NCBI GenBank assembly: GCA_963457665.1
Contig: OY735202.1
Coordinates: 45,533,403-45,597,402, forward strand
Direction: 5' to 3'
Source: Thysanoteuthis rhombus
Taxonomy: Eukaryota > Mollusca > Cephalopoda > Oegopsida > Thysanoteuthidae
Length of the DNA stretch: 64,000 nucleotides
The notes under the pieces were generated by a model that was given only the letters and a program-made list of their open reading frames with translations, did not search any database and was not told the DNA's origin. Every line of letters starts with the position of its first letter. Position 1 is the first letter of the stretch. Position numbers and translations under genes: made by a program. Positions 23,301-35,400 of this stretch are shown in pieces.

Positions 23301-25098
23301 AACTTTCCAGTGCAACTCAAAGGTTGGGAGGCCAGATATCTTGTTTTTGATCAATCTGTTTCCTATTTGGTATCACCTTGAGCCAGATGTTAATTTGTCC
23401 TCCTTTTTGGAGTCTGACTAAAAAACTTATACAAATTACCTCAGATATACTTAAAACAAAGCTATAATAACGATTAACATATTTTTATTAAATGTAGTTT
23501 CTACTGTCAACATTGCTGATGAGCTACAGTGTACAAGTCATGATGTTAACATTTCCAAGAGAGTCAGTCTGAAATGTCCTCCCTTTCTGAAATTTGCAAA
23601 TGGCCATCCTTGTTTGAAATCCTGAGAAGCCTGCCATAAAATTATGCTTAGGAAACTCACAAGCTATTGCCAATGAGTTTGACTCTTAGTTGGTGCTCCA
23701 CAAATAGGGCCTTGTACCCAAATTGGCTTCGTTCAAGAAATATCCACTTAGTTCTAAATCTTATGAAGACGAGAAAGTCTATATCAACTTCTTCACTTTA
23801 GTTTCTTTCTATGTAAAACCTATTTTTATTCCCTTTATTTTGGAAGACTGCATACATCAAAGTATTTACAATTTATCTTTGGTATTTTTCCACTTTTTGT
23901 TATTATAATCAGTGGTTTTTTTTTTTGACAAATGTTTTTATTAACAAAAATATTCTACCAACAACTCATAGAATTCAAACAATTCATTTGTTTATTGTTG
24001 TATTCATAAATTTGTTTTCAATAATGTAAGGAAATATTGTTGAAGATTCAACCCAAATGACTGTTGACTAATATATATACATTACAAATTTTAAAATTAC
24101 AGCTACCAACCTCCCAATTTCCTCCTTGTTGGTATACTTATAAAATATCCACTAATCTTCAAATTGTTTTATTGGTATTTTTGATATTTTTTCAGGTAAA
24201 AGATGTGACTGATCATCGACTTGAAAATCGAATGGAATCCTTCTTCCTGGCAGAAACCCTAAAATACATGTACCTTCTGTTTGATACTGATCATTTTATT
24301 CACAACAATGGAAGCCACGGAGAAGTCATTCAGACAACATACGGTGAATGTGTTATAGACGCAGGTGGATACGTTTTTAATACTGAAGGTCATCCTATTG
24401 ACATGGCCGCTGTCCACTGTTGTAGTGCTGTGAGAAAGAAGGACGATGACATCCTTTTTGATCTGCATGACAACCTGAACCTGTTGTCCTTGTTTGGAGC
24501 CACAGACGAGGTTGACCAATACAGAGGACAAAAATGGGAGAAAAAGAAAAAAGATGAAGAAGATAATCAGCCAGGCAGTAGCAAATCTAAAGGAGATCCC
24601 AAACCTCTGACAATTGAAGATCTAAAAAAGAAATCTAAGAACTCGTCTTCAGGGGCGGCTAACGCCTCTAATCAAGTTGATGACAAAAGTTCTTCAGAAG
24701 AGAAGACTGAAGACAAAACACCAAGAGAAAACTCAAAATTAAATGGTTCCAAACAGTATAATTTGTCATCATCAACAATTACGAAGCAAGAGAGAGAAAT
24801 CAGTGATAAAAATAAGGTACATGAAAGTGAACCCTCCCTTCCAGTCCCAACTATTAATATGACTATGTTGAAGGGTCCGCCTGAGGGTTACGCTAATAAA
24901 GAAAAACCAACTGAGGCACCTATTGATTCGAACAGTTCTCCAAATATTGTTGATTTATATAAAAGTTTGAGTGATTTTGAAATTGGATTCAAAGCTCCCT
25001 ACGCCATGATGACTTGCCCTGCACAACCATTCCGTATGAAACTGTCAGTGATGGGAGAAATGTTTGAAGAAAGAATACAGGTTATGGATGAAGATTAA
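11349..25098 (+). CDS. EDEM2: ER degradation-enhancing alpha-mannosidase-like protein 2, ten exons, complete
   Basis: Starts the first mannose trimming (Man9 to Man8B) of misfolded N-glycoproteins for ER-associated degradation. Exons: 11349-11479, 13320-13430, 15298-15443, 15559-15684, 17032-17243, 18677-18818, 20492-20616, 21786-21930, 22391-22512, 24196-25098; 2163 nt, 720 residues. Every junction keeps frame; nine donors are GT, one is GC. Residues 1-30 form a signal peptide ([14 protein letters not shown]). The GH47 domain spans about 46-490: [10 protein letters not shown] (72-80), catalytic-type Glu125 in [22 protein letters not shown] (262-275), YPLRPELIES (375-384), [11 protein letters not shown] (431-441), and calcium-ligand Thr483 in FNTEGHP. 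A Lys/Ser/Glu-rich stretch (about 515-665) makes it longer than human EDEM2 (578). CPAQPF at 694 matches the human cysteine (558) that links TXNDC11. This C-terminus separates EDEM2 from EDEM1 and EDEM3. Introns hold transposon debris. Confidence 0.95.
11480..13319 (+). other. EDEM2: EDEM2 intron 1
   Basis: Starts gtaaac, ends ttttacag. The first kilobase has many CpGs and long T and C/A homopolymers (for example 12402-12420). I see no gene or recognised transposon in it. A short open frame at 11898-12110 has no family resemblance. Confidence 0.6.
13690..14480. repeat. GC-richer unclassified repeat block in EDEM2 intron 2
   Basis: About 800 bases with clearly higher GC than the surrounding intron begin after a degenerate border near 13690 and end near 14480. 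The minus strand is open from 14348 to 14043 but the product is Gln/Ser/Gly-rich and unlike any family I know. It looks like part of an interspersed retroelement without recognisable reverse transcriptase. Confidence 0.4.
14660..15210 (-). mobile_element. Degenerate mariner-like DNA transposon, copy 2
   Basis: A diverged sibling of the element at 7106-7832, sitting in EDEM2 intron 2. Left end CTGTCTGGAAAATATTCAGC; right end on the other strand matches it around GAAAGTATCCAGCCAT. The interior keeps the same order of blocks, such as the ACAGTCTGCAAATTCC and TTCTCCTTAATCTC segments also seen in copy 1, but has no usable reading frame. The higher divergence of its ends suggests age. Confidence 0.75.
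16240..16465. repeat. Degenerate pyrimidine minisatellite in EDEM2 intron 4
   Basis: Roughly 20-base units of the type CCCTTTTTACCCTTTTAATC repeat imperfectly about ten times. One strand is almost purely pyrimidine, so triplex formation is possible. It arose inside the intron and has no coding meaning despite an open frame. Confidence 0.7.
17740..18360. repeat. GC-richer unclassified block in EDEM2 intron 5
   Basis: The stretch is visibly less AT-rich than the rest of the intron, includes a C-run near 18163-18172 and a C-rich segment near 18280-18310, and has no open frame of note. It is probably interspersed repeat debris. Family unknown. Confidence 0.3.
18813..18824 (+). other. EDEM2: GC donor splice site of EDEM2 intron 6
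   Basis: The exon ends TTTAATG at 18818 and the intron begins GCAAGT. The next exon starts after tttctag at 20492. Only this cut joins the conserved reading ISMFN to [16 protein letters not shown]; using the GT four bases further on (GTTTCT at 18823) would put a stop codon in frame at once. The GCAAGT context is the typical one for the minor GC-AG class spliced by the ordinary U2 spliceosome. Confidence 0.85.
20700..20900. repeat. Unclassified GC-richer fragment in EDEM2 intron 7
   Basis: About 200 bases of mixed composition between AT-rich flanks, containing a CCTCAACCTC/GAGGGT near-inverted motif. It resembles interspersed repeat debris and has no recognisable ends. Confidence 0.25.
21545..21602 (-). 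mobile_element. tRNA-derived SINE fragment
   Basis: On the minus strand the order is an A-box-like segment (AATGGTTAGCACATC) then, about 30 bases later, a B-box-like GGTTCTGGTATC. This spacing and wording match tRNA-derived SINE heads found in many invertebrates. It lacks cloverleaf pairing and so is not a working tRNA. It lies in EDEM2 intron 7 among other repeat debris (about 21300-21740). Confidence 0.55.
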
Positions 25099-25462
25099 AT
25101 TCTATTTAAACTTTTCATTTGTGTCCAACTTTTTTTTCTGTATTAGTTTGTTTTTTTTGGGGGGGGGTCAGCCATTCAAACATTACTCAATTCTTTTCTG
25201 AAAGTCATTGTAATCGTGGAGTAAGTATCATCAGGTGTGGAGTCCAAGGTTGACAAAATATCTTGGTTTGTCTATAGCTCTGTTTCTCACTAATGTAGGC
25301 AGATAGCAGATTAAAGAATGGGTTTTATATACAGTGCCATTTCAACTTGGGGCCTGGACAGGTCAGAAATATTCATACATCCAGGCAGGCACTATGTTAA
25401 AAATGGCACACACTCCATGATGTTTAAAAAAGATGAAAAGAAATAAGGGAATTTATTGAAGA

Positions 25463-25468
25463 AATAAA
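25463..25468 (+). terminator. EDEM2: Candidate EDEM2 polyadenylation signal
   Basis: A canonical AATAAA lies about 365 bases after the EDEM2 stop codon. Another AATAAA occurs near 25750, so the actual 3' end is not fixed by the sequence alone. Confidence 0.35.
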
Positions 25469-27829
25469 ATCGGAACAAGGGGGAGATAATCCTTGTAAGC
25501 TGTACTTCTGTAAAATTACTAAGTATTCAGTATAGCATTAGTCTCATTGTAAATTGAACTCCCAGCCTTATAAAAAATTTTCTTCCAAAAACTTGACCAA
25601 TTTCCAGATAATCAGAAAGTCAAATAGATTGGAAGGACCCAAAATTATTTGAAAGCGAAAATTTCAGTTCTTAAACACTTTCAGGGATCAAGATTTCATC
25701 CTCACGAAAGATTCATTTTTTAGACTTTTTACCCTTAGTTATGGGAGGAATAAAGTTTATGATTGATAAACTTTTTTCTTTATGTATATTTCAAAATAAA
25801 AATAAAATAAAATTTATACGGGAAATTTGGTTTAAAAGTAAATGAATGAAATTGCCTGGTGCTGAGAAATATTTCATGTCTACCCTAACAGAAATTGCGA
25901 ATTTTACACAGCTCCGTTACCAAGAGTTTGATTCAATTCATTCAAAATTAGGATCAAACGTAGGATTTAGTCCTTTAAAATAATGAAATTTTTTAAATAA
26001 TGTGAAGAAATAGTATCACAAAATTTCAAGAGATTAAATCAAAACTAGGGTTGTATAATTAAATAAAAAAGTGGAGACTACAAAATGAATCTTTTGGGAG
26101 GATGCAATTTGGGCACTCTTCAACCATTATTGAGCCAAATTTTCTTCTAGAATGGCATTGCATGTAATAGCAAATTTTTCCTGATAGCATTATTTGAATG
26201 AACTCATCATGTAAGACCTTTATAAGGCTAACTGGATACTGAAAATTTTGCCTACAGTAACACAGTAATCAAGTATGTTATTAAACGGTTATTGTTGCCA
26301 AAAGTCTGTCAATCCCAAACACTTTATTTAAAATGAATTAAACATCATATTAAAATATTCATTTCTTTGAAGTAGTTTTGAAAAAAAAAAAATCAAAATC
26401 AACTATATATACACCTCAGATAGGTTTCTTGAAACTGTTTGTACTGCTGAGATGATCTATTAGAGTTATTTGCAATTTCATCCTAAAATCATGAATTGCT
26501 AGGTACATTCTTACTTTTTAAGTGCCATAGCTTGATTTTATTGGGGATGTAATATGTACCAGATTCCAATGCAAGAATTGCCAGAAATACTACAAAAGTA
26601 TCAAATTCATAAAAGGCAATCTTTGGTTCGATACTGCCAGAAGAAAATGATCATTTTGAATAGCTCAAGATGGCTAGATTTCACTTCCAGATAAATGAAT
26701 ATGCTCCCAAAACTAATAATAAGGCTCCAAAAAGTATAATTATACAACATGGATCAGATTTAATTAGATTGTAAAATAATGGAAATAAAACCATTAATTT
26801 GTACTAGCTCATATACATAACATTTCTAGCTTTAGTTACCTGGAAATGAAATGTAACCAATTTTGGCCATTTTCTCTAGATTGCCTTTTAAAATAAAATT
26901 TTGTCTGCAGCATAATTTAATTTTTCTTTTCTTCAATAATTAACTACACATTTTAAAAAATTTTTCCTCATGAAAAATACGGCAATTATAGAATTTTATA
27001 TCTCAAACTTTCTTAATCCGAGATGATCAAATCTACCAAGATAAGGTTCAAATCAAAAATAGAAAGGCTGAGTCTGCTGCTTTTCAGAAAACAATGCTTT
27101 TGAATAAAATCAAAAGATAAAACATTTCAAATTCTTTATTAGAAAAATAAATACAGAATACAAAAGTTATGAAAAAATTATTTCAATATATAATTGTACA
27201 TAGAATAATCAATTCTCATTTAGACACACCTTTGAACTTTTTATGCACTTTTTGATGCCCTTTGTTGTATGATAAACTTTCATGAAATAAAAACCTCTCT
27301 TACCAAGTAGCAAAGAATAAATTACAAACCTCTGTGTATCATGCAACTTTATCATCAATTGAATATTCTCCAGTTTTATTGGTAAATATACATGCATAAA
27401 ATGACCTCAAACAGTATTAGTCAAAAATGAAGCTACTACGACAAATATGTGTTCAAACAATAACAACAATCAAATTTAGAAGTACTTACATGCCTACATA
27501 TTTTTAAGGAAGCTATTGTCAAAGTTTAAGCTAATTAGATTTATTAAATTTGGTTAACCTATATTCTTCCTCAAACAGATACACATTCCGAGATATTTGC
27601 TTAATTAAAAAAGCAACTGACAGAGCACCTGATTTGTCTACCTATTAACAAACTTGTCAAATGATAAAAAGCTTGAGGAGTTAATGGAATCAAATTCTTA
27701 TGATCAAGATCTGCTTGCCATCACAATCAACCCAGGCAACATAGATATAAGAATTATGTTATAAATCCCTAACAAGAAAAATATTAAAATTTTTTTTTTC
27801 AAATTAGTATATATGTTTCTATTATTATT

Positions 27830-27905
27830 CAGATCATCCTCATCTCGGTTGTTTTTCATACAATGTTTCGGCCGTTGTACTCTACGGCCTTCGTCAGGTA
27901 TCATC
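27830..27905. repeat. Hairpin-core repeat, copy related to 46573-46780
   Basis: Contains GGCCGT-8 bases-ACGGCC (27870-27889), flanked by CATCTCGGTT on the left and TTCGTCAGG on the right. The same layout occurs at 46600-46655, and a weaker version at 3699-3734. The arms seen at 46.6 kb are incomplete here. Confidence 0.55.
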
Positions 27906-28734
27906 TGGTAGGTGTTGGGAAGTAACGAACGTTTGTCCAGAGATATACTAGTATATATGTGTTTTACTTTATAATGTAAACCTTTTTATTCAAAAAAAAT
28001 GTATTCAAAAACATAAGTATGCACACATAAAAAAGTCCTTAGAAATTATGATAAAATGTCCAAGAATATACCTTTCACCGGGCATTTTAAAGACTTATTC
28101 CCATAATAGATTTACAGAATTGTTTACTTGAACTTCCAAAGGTTTTGGAAGTTTCCACAAAATAAAAATATAAAAAAAGTCAAGCTTATTTTAGACTGGT
28201 GATTTCTGTTGAACTCATAATATCAACTTTCCATTTGTTCATTCATATAATGGAAGCAAACTTTTTGCCAATTTAACCCTTCTATTTGACAAGAGACTGT
28301 TATTCTTTCAAAATATCAAATTTTAGTCATGGCTCATTCTTACATAAACTTTGATACAAAATCTGATTTGCAAAGCAATTGAAAAAGATTAACTTGAAAA
28401 ATTGACAATAAAAAATCTTTGAATAAAGTGGTAGATATCAAAATGATTAGTAAAAATTATAAAGGACCAAAGTCTTATAATAGAAAATGATGAGTTAAAA
28501 AATAGTAGAGATTCAAAATTGTTTAAAAATAAGTTATAAATAGGTTAAAATTGAAATCAATAAAATTAAAACTGGCCATTGTAAGTAGCTAAATGAAGAA
28601 CCAAAGAGAAAAACATTACATCTAAAATAGATAATAAAAATTTTTTCCCTGTAATCATATTTCAAATATCCACACACATAAAAAAAATTGTATCCATACA
28701 TATAAGTGATGGAAAGAACGAAAATCAGACAATA

Positions 28735-28921
28735 TGGAAAAAGGAAAAAGACTTGAAACTGCTTAGTACGTCTCAGTTTTTTTTCATTGAAGAGTGTAAT
28801 AGCTATTACACTCTGTAATAAAAATTTGAGATGTACATAGTAGTCTCAAGTCTATTTCTTTTTTCCACAACTCAGACATGTATCTGTGTAACACTTTTCA
28901 GGTATTACACTTTGAAAAGTG
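28735..28921. repeat. Nested palindrome cluster
   Basis: Arms 28735-28780 and 28821-28866 are imperfect reverse complements, roughly 80 percent by eye. Centred between them is a perfect 24-base palindrome (28791-28814). Just outside, CACTTTTCA (28892-28900) and TGAAAAGTG (28913-28921) form a further perfect 9-base stem. A foldback transposon remnant or a structured transcript would explain it. Confidence 0.65.
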
Positions 28922-30164
28922 CTGGGAAACAACATTTTTATCCTACGCAGAATGCATAGATACTAAACTCTGATCCTAGGCACAAGTGCTGAACCATATG
29001 CAAATAATATCGTCTTTTACAAAAACCAAGTAAGTAAAGTATCAATACTAAATAAACTTATCATAAATAAGATCCTAAATCTCCAAATAGCATTACCATA
29101 ACCAAGTAATTCTGATCACTTACCTATAGTCAGTAAAGGTAAACTAGAATAGATTTAGAATGCTAACATCATCTGGTAGGAGTATACAGCTGATTGTAAA
29201 ATACCCCAAACACAGTAAAAAATTTAAAAAATGCAGTTATATTAACATGAGCAAAAAATTCCCGCTCTTTTTAGGGAAAGTTTCTGCAGGATGAAAGTTT
29301 CATGTGAGAAAATAGACATTGAAATTCTCATCAAGTAGAGTTAGTAAGTCAAAGACTGTTATATTCATCGTTCCCCTTATCACCTATACCATATTGGCAT
29401 AATCCTGGTTGTTCTACAGAGTGACATACATGAAATTATTCAGTTCACTGCGTGTTGCTCATGAATGACTTCAATCACACTCCTCTTCACAACTTAGACC
29501 TCTGCTTCCAGAACAAGGCTCTCTTCAAATAAGAAGTGGAAGAAGATGTCATAGTAATAGTGAGAGTAACCAACAAAGCCTTTACACAAGACAAATCTGA
29601 ACAAGAAGGACACAGCAATGCACAATTGGCAACAATGGAAACTTTACTGAAAGTGAAAATATAAAACATTTCTAGGTACTTCAACAGTGACTTTTCAGAA
29701 GGAAGTAACAATTGAATAATTACTCAAAAATATATTAAAATTGAATAATTTACTAAAAATTGGAGTTCTTCTATTTTTTTTCTTGGGAGTGGCAGAAAAT
29801 TTTAAAATTAGAAATAAAATTCCAAGCAGGAATTATAAAGATCTAATGAGAACATACAATAGAGAAAAGGTTAAAAAATAAATTTTCATTTTATCAACAC
29901 ATACAGCCAATTATTACCCAAAGTATGAAAGGAATAGAAAAGTAGCTTAGAATGATCAGTACGTGAACAAAATAGCAATAGTACTATAGCTATTATTATT
30001 ACTAATTTTTTCATTATACTGAAAATCTGATCCATCAGACTCAATGAATAAAATTAGTATTCAAGTCCTTTACTTTCTAGAGCAAAGATTTATTTCTATA
30101 GTATTAATCTACTTCTCTGAGACCATGTATCAAATCGTACCACTCACATTTTCCTTGTATTTAT

Positions 30165-30500
30165 GATTTGTTTTTTTAGGAGCATGTTGTTCTCCTGGAT
30201 GAAAATGTTTTCTTTCTTCCAATTTTAGGAGCTTTCAATGCATTAGACCCTTGAATTATCCAGAAATATGTTAGTTTGACACTATTGTTCACTCCAAGTT
30301 ATAAACAGTGCACAAATAAAAATAAATAAGTGAAATAATGAAAGAAGAACAGAAATACATAAATTATATTGTTATTAGTTTGAATAAATTAATTTTTTTT
30401 TTTTATTTGTGTGCCATTTTTAACGTTGAGTGAGCAAGCGTGTAAAACTTTACAATCAGGACAACATTCCCAATATTATTCCCTAATCCCTATCCTGAAA
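30165..30500. repeat. Dispersed repeat family, copy 1
   Basis: The part at about 30345-30460 (CATAAATTATATTGTTATTA, then TTTATTTGTGTGCCATTTTT and GTGAGCAAG) matches 39722-39830 in the same orientation. The part at about 30180-30260 (GTTCTCC...GAAAATGTTTT...GCTTT.AATG.ATTAGA) resembles 36190-36255. These are fragments of one interspersed element. No terminal structure is seen. Confidence 0.55.
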
Positions 30501-32469
30501 AATTTATAAGAATTTGAAATTTTAAAATAAGATAACTCATGTGGGTGAGACACGCCTCCATAAAAATGTCAGAAAGTATCTGCCCACTTCACCATTACAG
30601 TTAAATTGTAAGCAGAACTCTTCTCATAAAACCCTTGAAAGATTTTTTCTTTAAAAACTAAGGAATTGCCAGATGGTTCTAGGGTTCAATACAGGTATGG
30701 GCCACATAAGATGTTTTCTATCTTTATTCAGGCCACACATTAACTTAGAAAATGTTGATTGTATTATAGAAAGAATACTTAATTTCTATTTTAGATAAAC
30801 ATCTAAATTACAATTATTATATTATTGATTTGTGAAGCCAAAACAATTGTGATTTCACAATACAAATAATAAAATTCACTTTCTGAGAAAATTTATATAA
30901 GATTTTAAATAAATACGTAGATTGGCTGAAGGCCACAAAAAATGATACTGTGGGAAAGTTCTGGGCCACACGTCCATGGTTGCCCATATGTGATCTAATA
31001 GACTAAAAGGTAAACACAATTTCGTCTAGAACAGTGTACTGCTAAAACATGAATCTTGACTTATATATTTTGACACTCTTGAATGAACATCTATCAAGAC
31101 CTACAATTTGATAGATGAGAAATTCCATGTGAATTAATTAGATAATTATTTTTTTAGACATGGCAAACTTTTTCCTCACTTCAACTTTATAGGCTAAAAT
31201 CAATCAAATGCAACCACAATCATTATCAGACAAAAAATCTAACATTCACAGTACAAGTTACATTTTGGCACAAGAAATGAAATCTCATGCATTTCATTCC
31301 CTAGAAAATTGAACAAAGGCTCCAACCACAGAGGATGATAAGAGATATTCAGACTGCATAGTTTTGTCTGTTTGTTTGTTTGTTTTTTTAATGTAAAGTA
31401 ATGGGGAGAGAGCTATTTGAAAACACATGAATGTAAAAAAAAAAAAAAACATTTTACATCAATGTAATGATAACAGAGATCACAAATTTATTCCACACTA
31501 CTTCAAATTAGGGATAAATGTTGTAAAGAAAACTTTTACTTTTTTGTAAGGTGTTTTGTTTTTTTTTTTTTTTAAAAAAAAAGGGGGAGATAAGACCCAA
31601 CAAAGAGAAGCCCTCTCCCTTGGATGACTTTTTAAAACTATATAATATTAAAAATATATAAAGTTATTTTAATGTTTCCATCAAAATAATTCTAATGCCC
31701 AAGAATTTTTTTTAGAATTCAGCATTACAAAAAATAAAATAAAAAATTTTAAAAAAGAAAAAAAAAAAATTGACATTTTTTGGCTCTTTCAAAATTCCAA
31801 ATAGACATTTTTCTCATTATAATGTTTATGACAAAGGACAAAACAATTTTTCTCATCCCCAATCAAAATAATCTGAAAACATTTCAAAATGCTCATTAAA
31901 TACTTGACAATGTATCAGAATTTGGGGGAGTGGGTCCACAAAGAAAAAAAAATAATAGCCACCCTCACCAGTTGAATGCTACTGGTAATATAAACAATAT
32001 TTGGATTATAATACTTTATATTTTTTTAAAAATTAACTTTTCAAAATTTAAACATAAAATAGATTTTAATTTTTTTTTTTAAAGTAGCCGAAAAAGTCCT
32101 ACTTTATTCATTGTTTATAATCTAAATGTTTTTTTTTTTATCACAGAAAGAAAAACAAAGGAAGGAAAAGGTTATAATAAACACTGGAATAGAGACAATG
32201 GTAAAAATGGACCATGTGTGAATTTTAGAATAATTGAATTATTTAAATTTAAATTTGATACTAACTTTTTCTCTCCTCTGTTAAAATCTGAGTATTATAA
32301 AACTTTGTTTTCAATCATCATATATGGCATTTTCAACTCAAGTTTTCAGTCAACATACAAGAATCAACCTTAGGGAAAGAATTTTCTCCTTGGTACAAGT
32401 TGATTGACAAGTGGTCTTCCTAGTGAGTAAGTTATATTTCTAGTACATAAATTGGAGAAAATAAATCTG

Positions 32470-35400
32470 CTAGAAATCAAATAACTCTGGCTGGAAGTAT
32501 TTTTCATCAATTCTGTCAAATCCAACATATATAGTTCCATTTGAATCAACCTTAGTAGGATAAACAATAGTCTTTTTGTCTTTTCGCGTTGTTGGCCAAT
32601 AAACAGTTCCATCCTGGAGATTAAAACGCCAACTATGCCACGGGCATCGGACACACAATTCTCCACTGGGCATTTCTTCAATATCTCCCAGATGCAATGG
32701 ACCACCTTTCAAATAGAAAAAAATTAGATAATTGAAATTATATTTGGAAATATAAGATAATGAATCACTTAGCTAAAATTTACATACATCAAACACGAAC
32801 AAATTTTAAAAGAAAGAAATAATCGATTAAAATATCTATAATACTATTCTGCTTGTTCCTACCTGTGTTCGAATGTTACACTTCAATTTGGTAAGAGGGG
32901 AGGAAGATTAAGGGTGGGAGAAAGTTAAATGGTTTAATAAGAGTGTAAGAAGAGAAAGGGAAGAAAAGAGGGGTGGTTCACTGAGAGGATATATAAAGAG
33001 AGAGAGGAGAGAAAGAACAGTTAGGTAGTTTAATAAGAGGGTAGAAAGAGAGAGAGAGAGAGGAGAAAAAAAATTGGGTAGTTTACCGAAGGGATAGAAA
33101 GATTTTTCACATATAAAACTAGTCCACGTTTGTGTAACATTTAGATAAAAACATGGAATTCGATGGGTCTAGTTACTTCGGTATAATTAGTATTTTTCAA
33201 GTTTTCACTGCTGAAATACAGACTTCAGATTTATGTTTCTTTTACATTATATTCTATGTCAAGCATCAGACCATTACACTAGTTACTTTTAACATATATT
33301 GCTCAATTATTATTTCTTCTAAGTTTCCACTGTTGGAATAGAATCCTCTATTTTTTACTTTCCAATCTGCTAGAGAAGAATTTCTCATATGTATAGATTC
33401 ATCTGAATATTAACCTTTAAAATGTTACCTGTCAAGGTATGAAGCACACTTCTTAATTGAGAATAAATAAAATATGAGAATCCTATTTACTTCTTCACCG
33501 TTCGAATTATATAATTTGGCACAAGCAATCACCAACTACAATTACATTTCACATGCTTTTAGTAGTCTTTTTTTCAAATTCATCACTAATTTAGAATCAT
33601 TGATAAATTTTAATCATACTTACAGTGATAGACATTTTACAAATAAATACTATCAGTAGCTCGGGAGGTGTAGCGATCTGAATGTCATTATTTAAACCTA
33701 ATTCATTCAATTTATATATATATAACATTTTTGATATTCAATAGATTGTATCAAAGCAAAGGAGATGCATGTGATCGATTATCATACTACACTGTCACGA
33801 GAATGAAAACTTACGTCATTTTTTTCAACAGTAGTTGTACATCAACATTGAGCAGATTTTTATTTTATTGAGAAAAGAAGTTTTTGAAGACTGAAATGTT
33901 CAAGTAGTGTTAATAGCTTTATCTTAAGTAGGAAGAGTTTTTAGAATTCACCTGCGCCCATCTGTTTATCCACACTATATCTTCCAAAGTTCTGGATTTA
34001 AAGTAATATGAAAACACAAGAAATATACTGTAGCAGGAGATTGCTTATGCCAAATCATATAATTTGAAAGGTGAAAAAGTAAATAGGATTCTCATGCTTT
34101 CATGACTTAATTATTTTGATTCCTTACCACATGACACTCAAGAGAAATAGTCAATTCAATTATGGAAATTTGAGTCAGTAAATTGTATGCAGACATTGAT
34201 TTATTTGGGAGCATCTCATTCTGTATATTATTTAAAATTGAATAAGGAAATAGGCCGGGGTCAATTCTTTGCCAAAAATAATTTCAATAAAAATGCTAAT
34301 GAAATAAAAGATATTTAAACAATTTTCTGACTTTTTTCTATGATTGTCAAAAAGGAAGACATTTTGGTCTGTAGCTGCCAACAGAGAAATGCTTTAGAGA
34401 TAATTCTGCAGACACTAGTCACTAATGTTTGTCTCTTTATGATTTTATGAGATCATATTCTCGTGAGGAAGTTTACTAATCTAATTGATGGTTAATGTAG
34501 AGTGTACTTTAAATAGAAATGACGAGAGACAAGTTTATCAGAGGAAAACAGGTAAAAAATAGAAAGCACTTCTTCCATAACCCACTACCCAGCCTCCCAC
34601 AAAATCTCATTGAAATTTATTGAGAACTTTGGGAGATATCATGTGGATAGACATGAACTTTTGGTAATATTAAGTGCAGAAGACATATAAGTAAGACTTA
34701 ATGTAGGTAATTGTGCATTGATCCGCTCCGAAATCTAATCACTTCTTCAGTAACCTATGGTACACCCTTTCAAAGATTTTCATTGAAATTCATAGAGAAC
34801 TTTTGGAGATATCAGGTGGAAAGACATGAGTGTATGAATAAACGTATGAAAAAAACAAACTGAGATCCATTGAATACTTCCAGAGATATTATGTAGACAA
34901 AGACAGATGGACACGACCAAATACATATACCTCTTCAACCTCATTGGTAGAAGTAAATTAGATGAACAGGACACATACCATCATTTAAGAATACTCCTTT
35001 ATTTTATCAGGAAAAGTTAATTTCAGAAAGTTTTACCTTATCTTCACTTGGAAAGAAGGAAATTGTTACACCAACAATATGAATGCGATATAGGGTGAAA
35101 TTGTATTTTTCTAATTATATTTTTACAAGCATTAAATCTCACAAGACAAAAGGGGTGAAAAGATTAATGATGAACTATAAACAGTATATATTGACAGCTC
35201 AATGTTTAAAGCATTGAACTGGATACTGAATTACTGCCTGCAGGTGAGGTTAATAGAAGTACAAGTGAATATAAAATCAGTAAAATAAAACTCCTTCATA
35301 CCAGAAGAAATCAAATATGGGATTTTATACAACTGAAAAAGGTGATCTGAAGGAAAATATTCATTAAAGGCTATAAAATGATTACTTCTAAGTTTTATCA

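Larger units (their letters stand above)
25099..32469. other. Intergenic DNA between convergent EDEM2 and RFESD
   Basis: No protein gene is supported. Besides the 3'UTRs of both neighbours, it holds a hairpin-core element near 27.83-27.90 kb, a cluster of palindromes at 28.73-28.92 kb, one copy of a dispersed repeat near 30.17-30.50 kb, and long A/T homopolymers near 31.44, 31.56, 31.74 and 32.07 kb. The TTTATT at 32103-32108 is an AATAAA on the RFESD strand, about 360 bases past its stop. Confidence 0.65.

Noticed and set aside
24064-24195. Open frame running upstream of the last EDEM2 exon
   Set aside because: The homologous sequence starts at VKDVTDH after a ttttttcag acceptor at 24195; the upstream part is intron that happens to lack stops.
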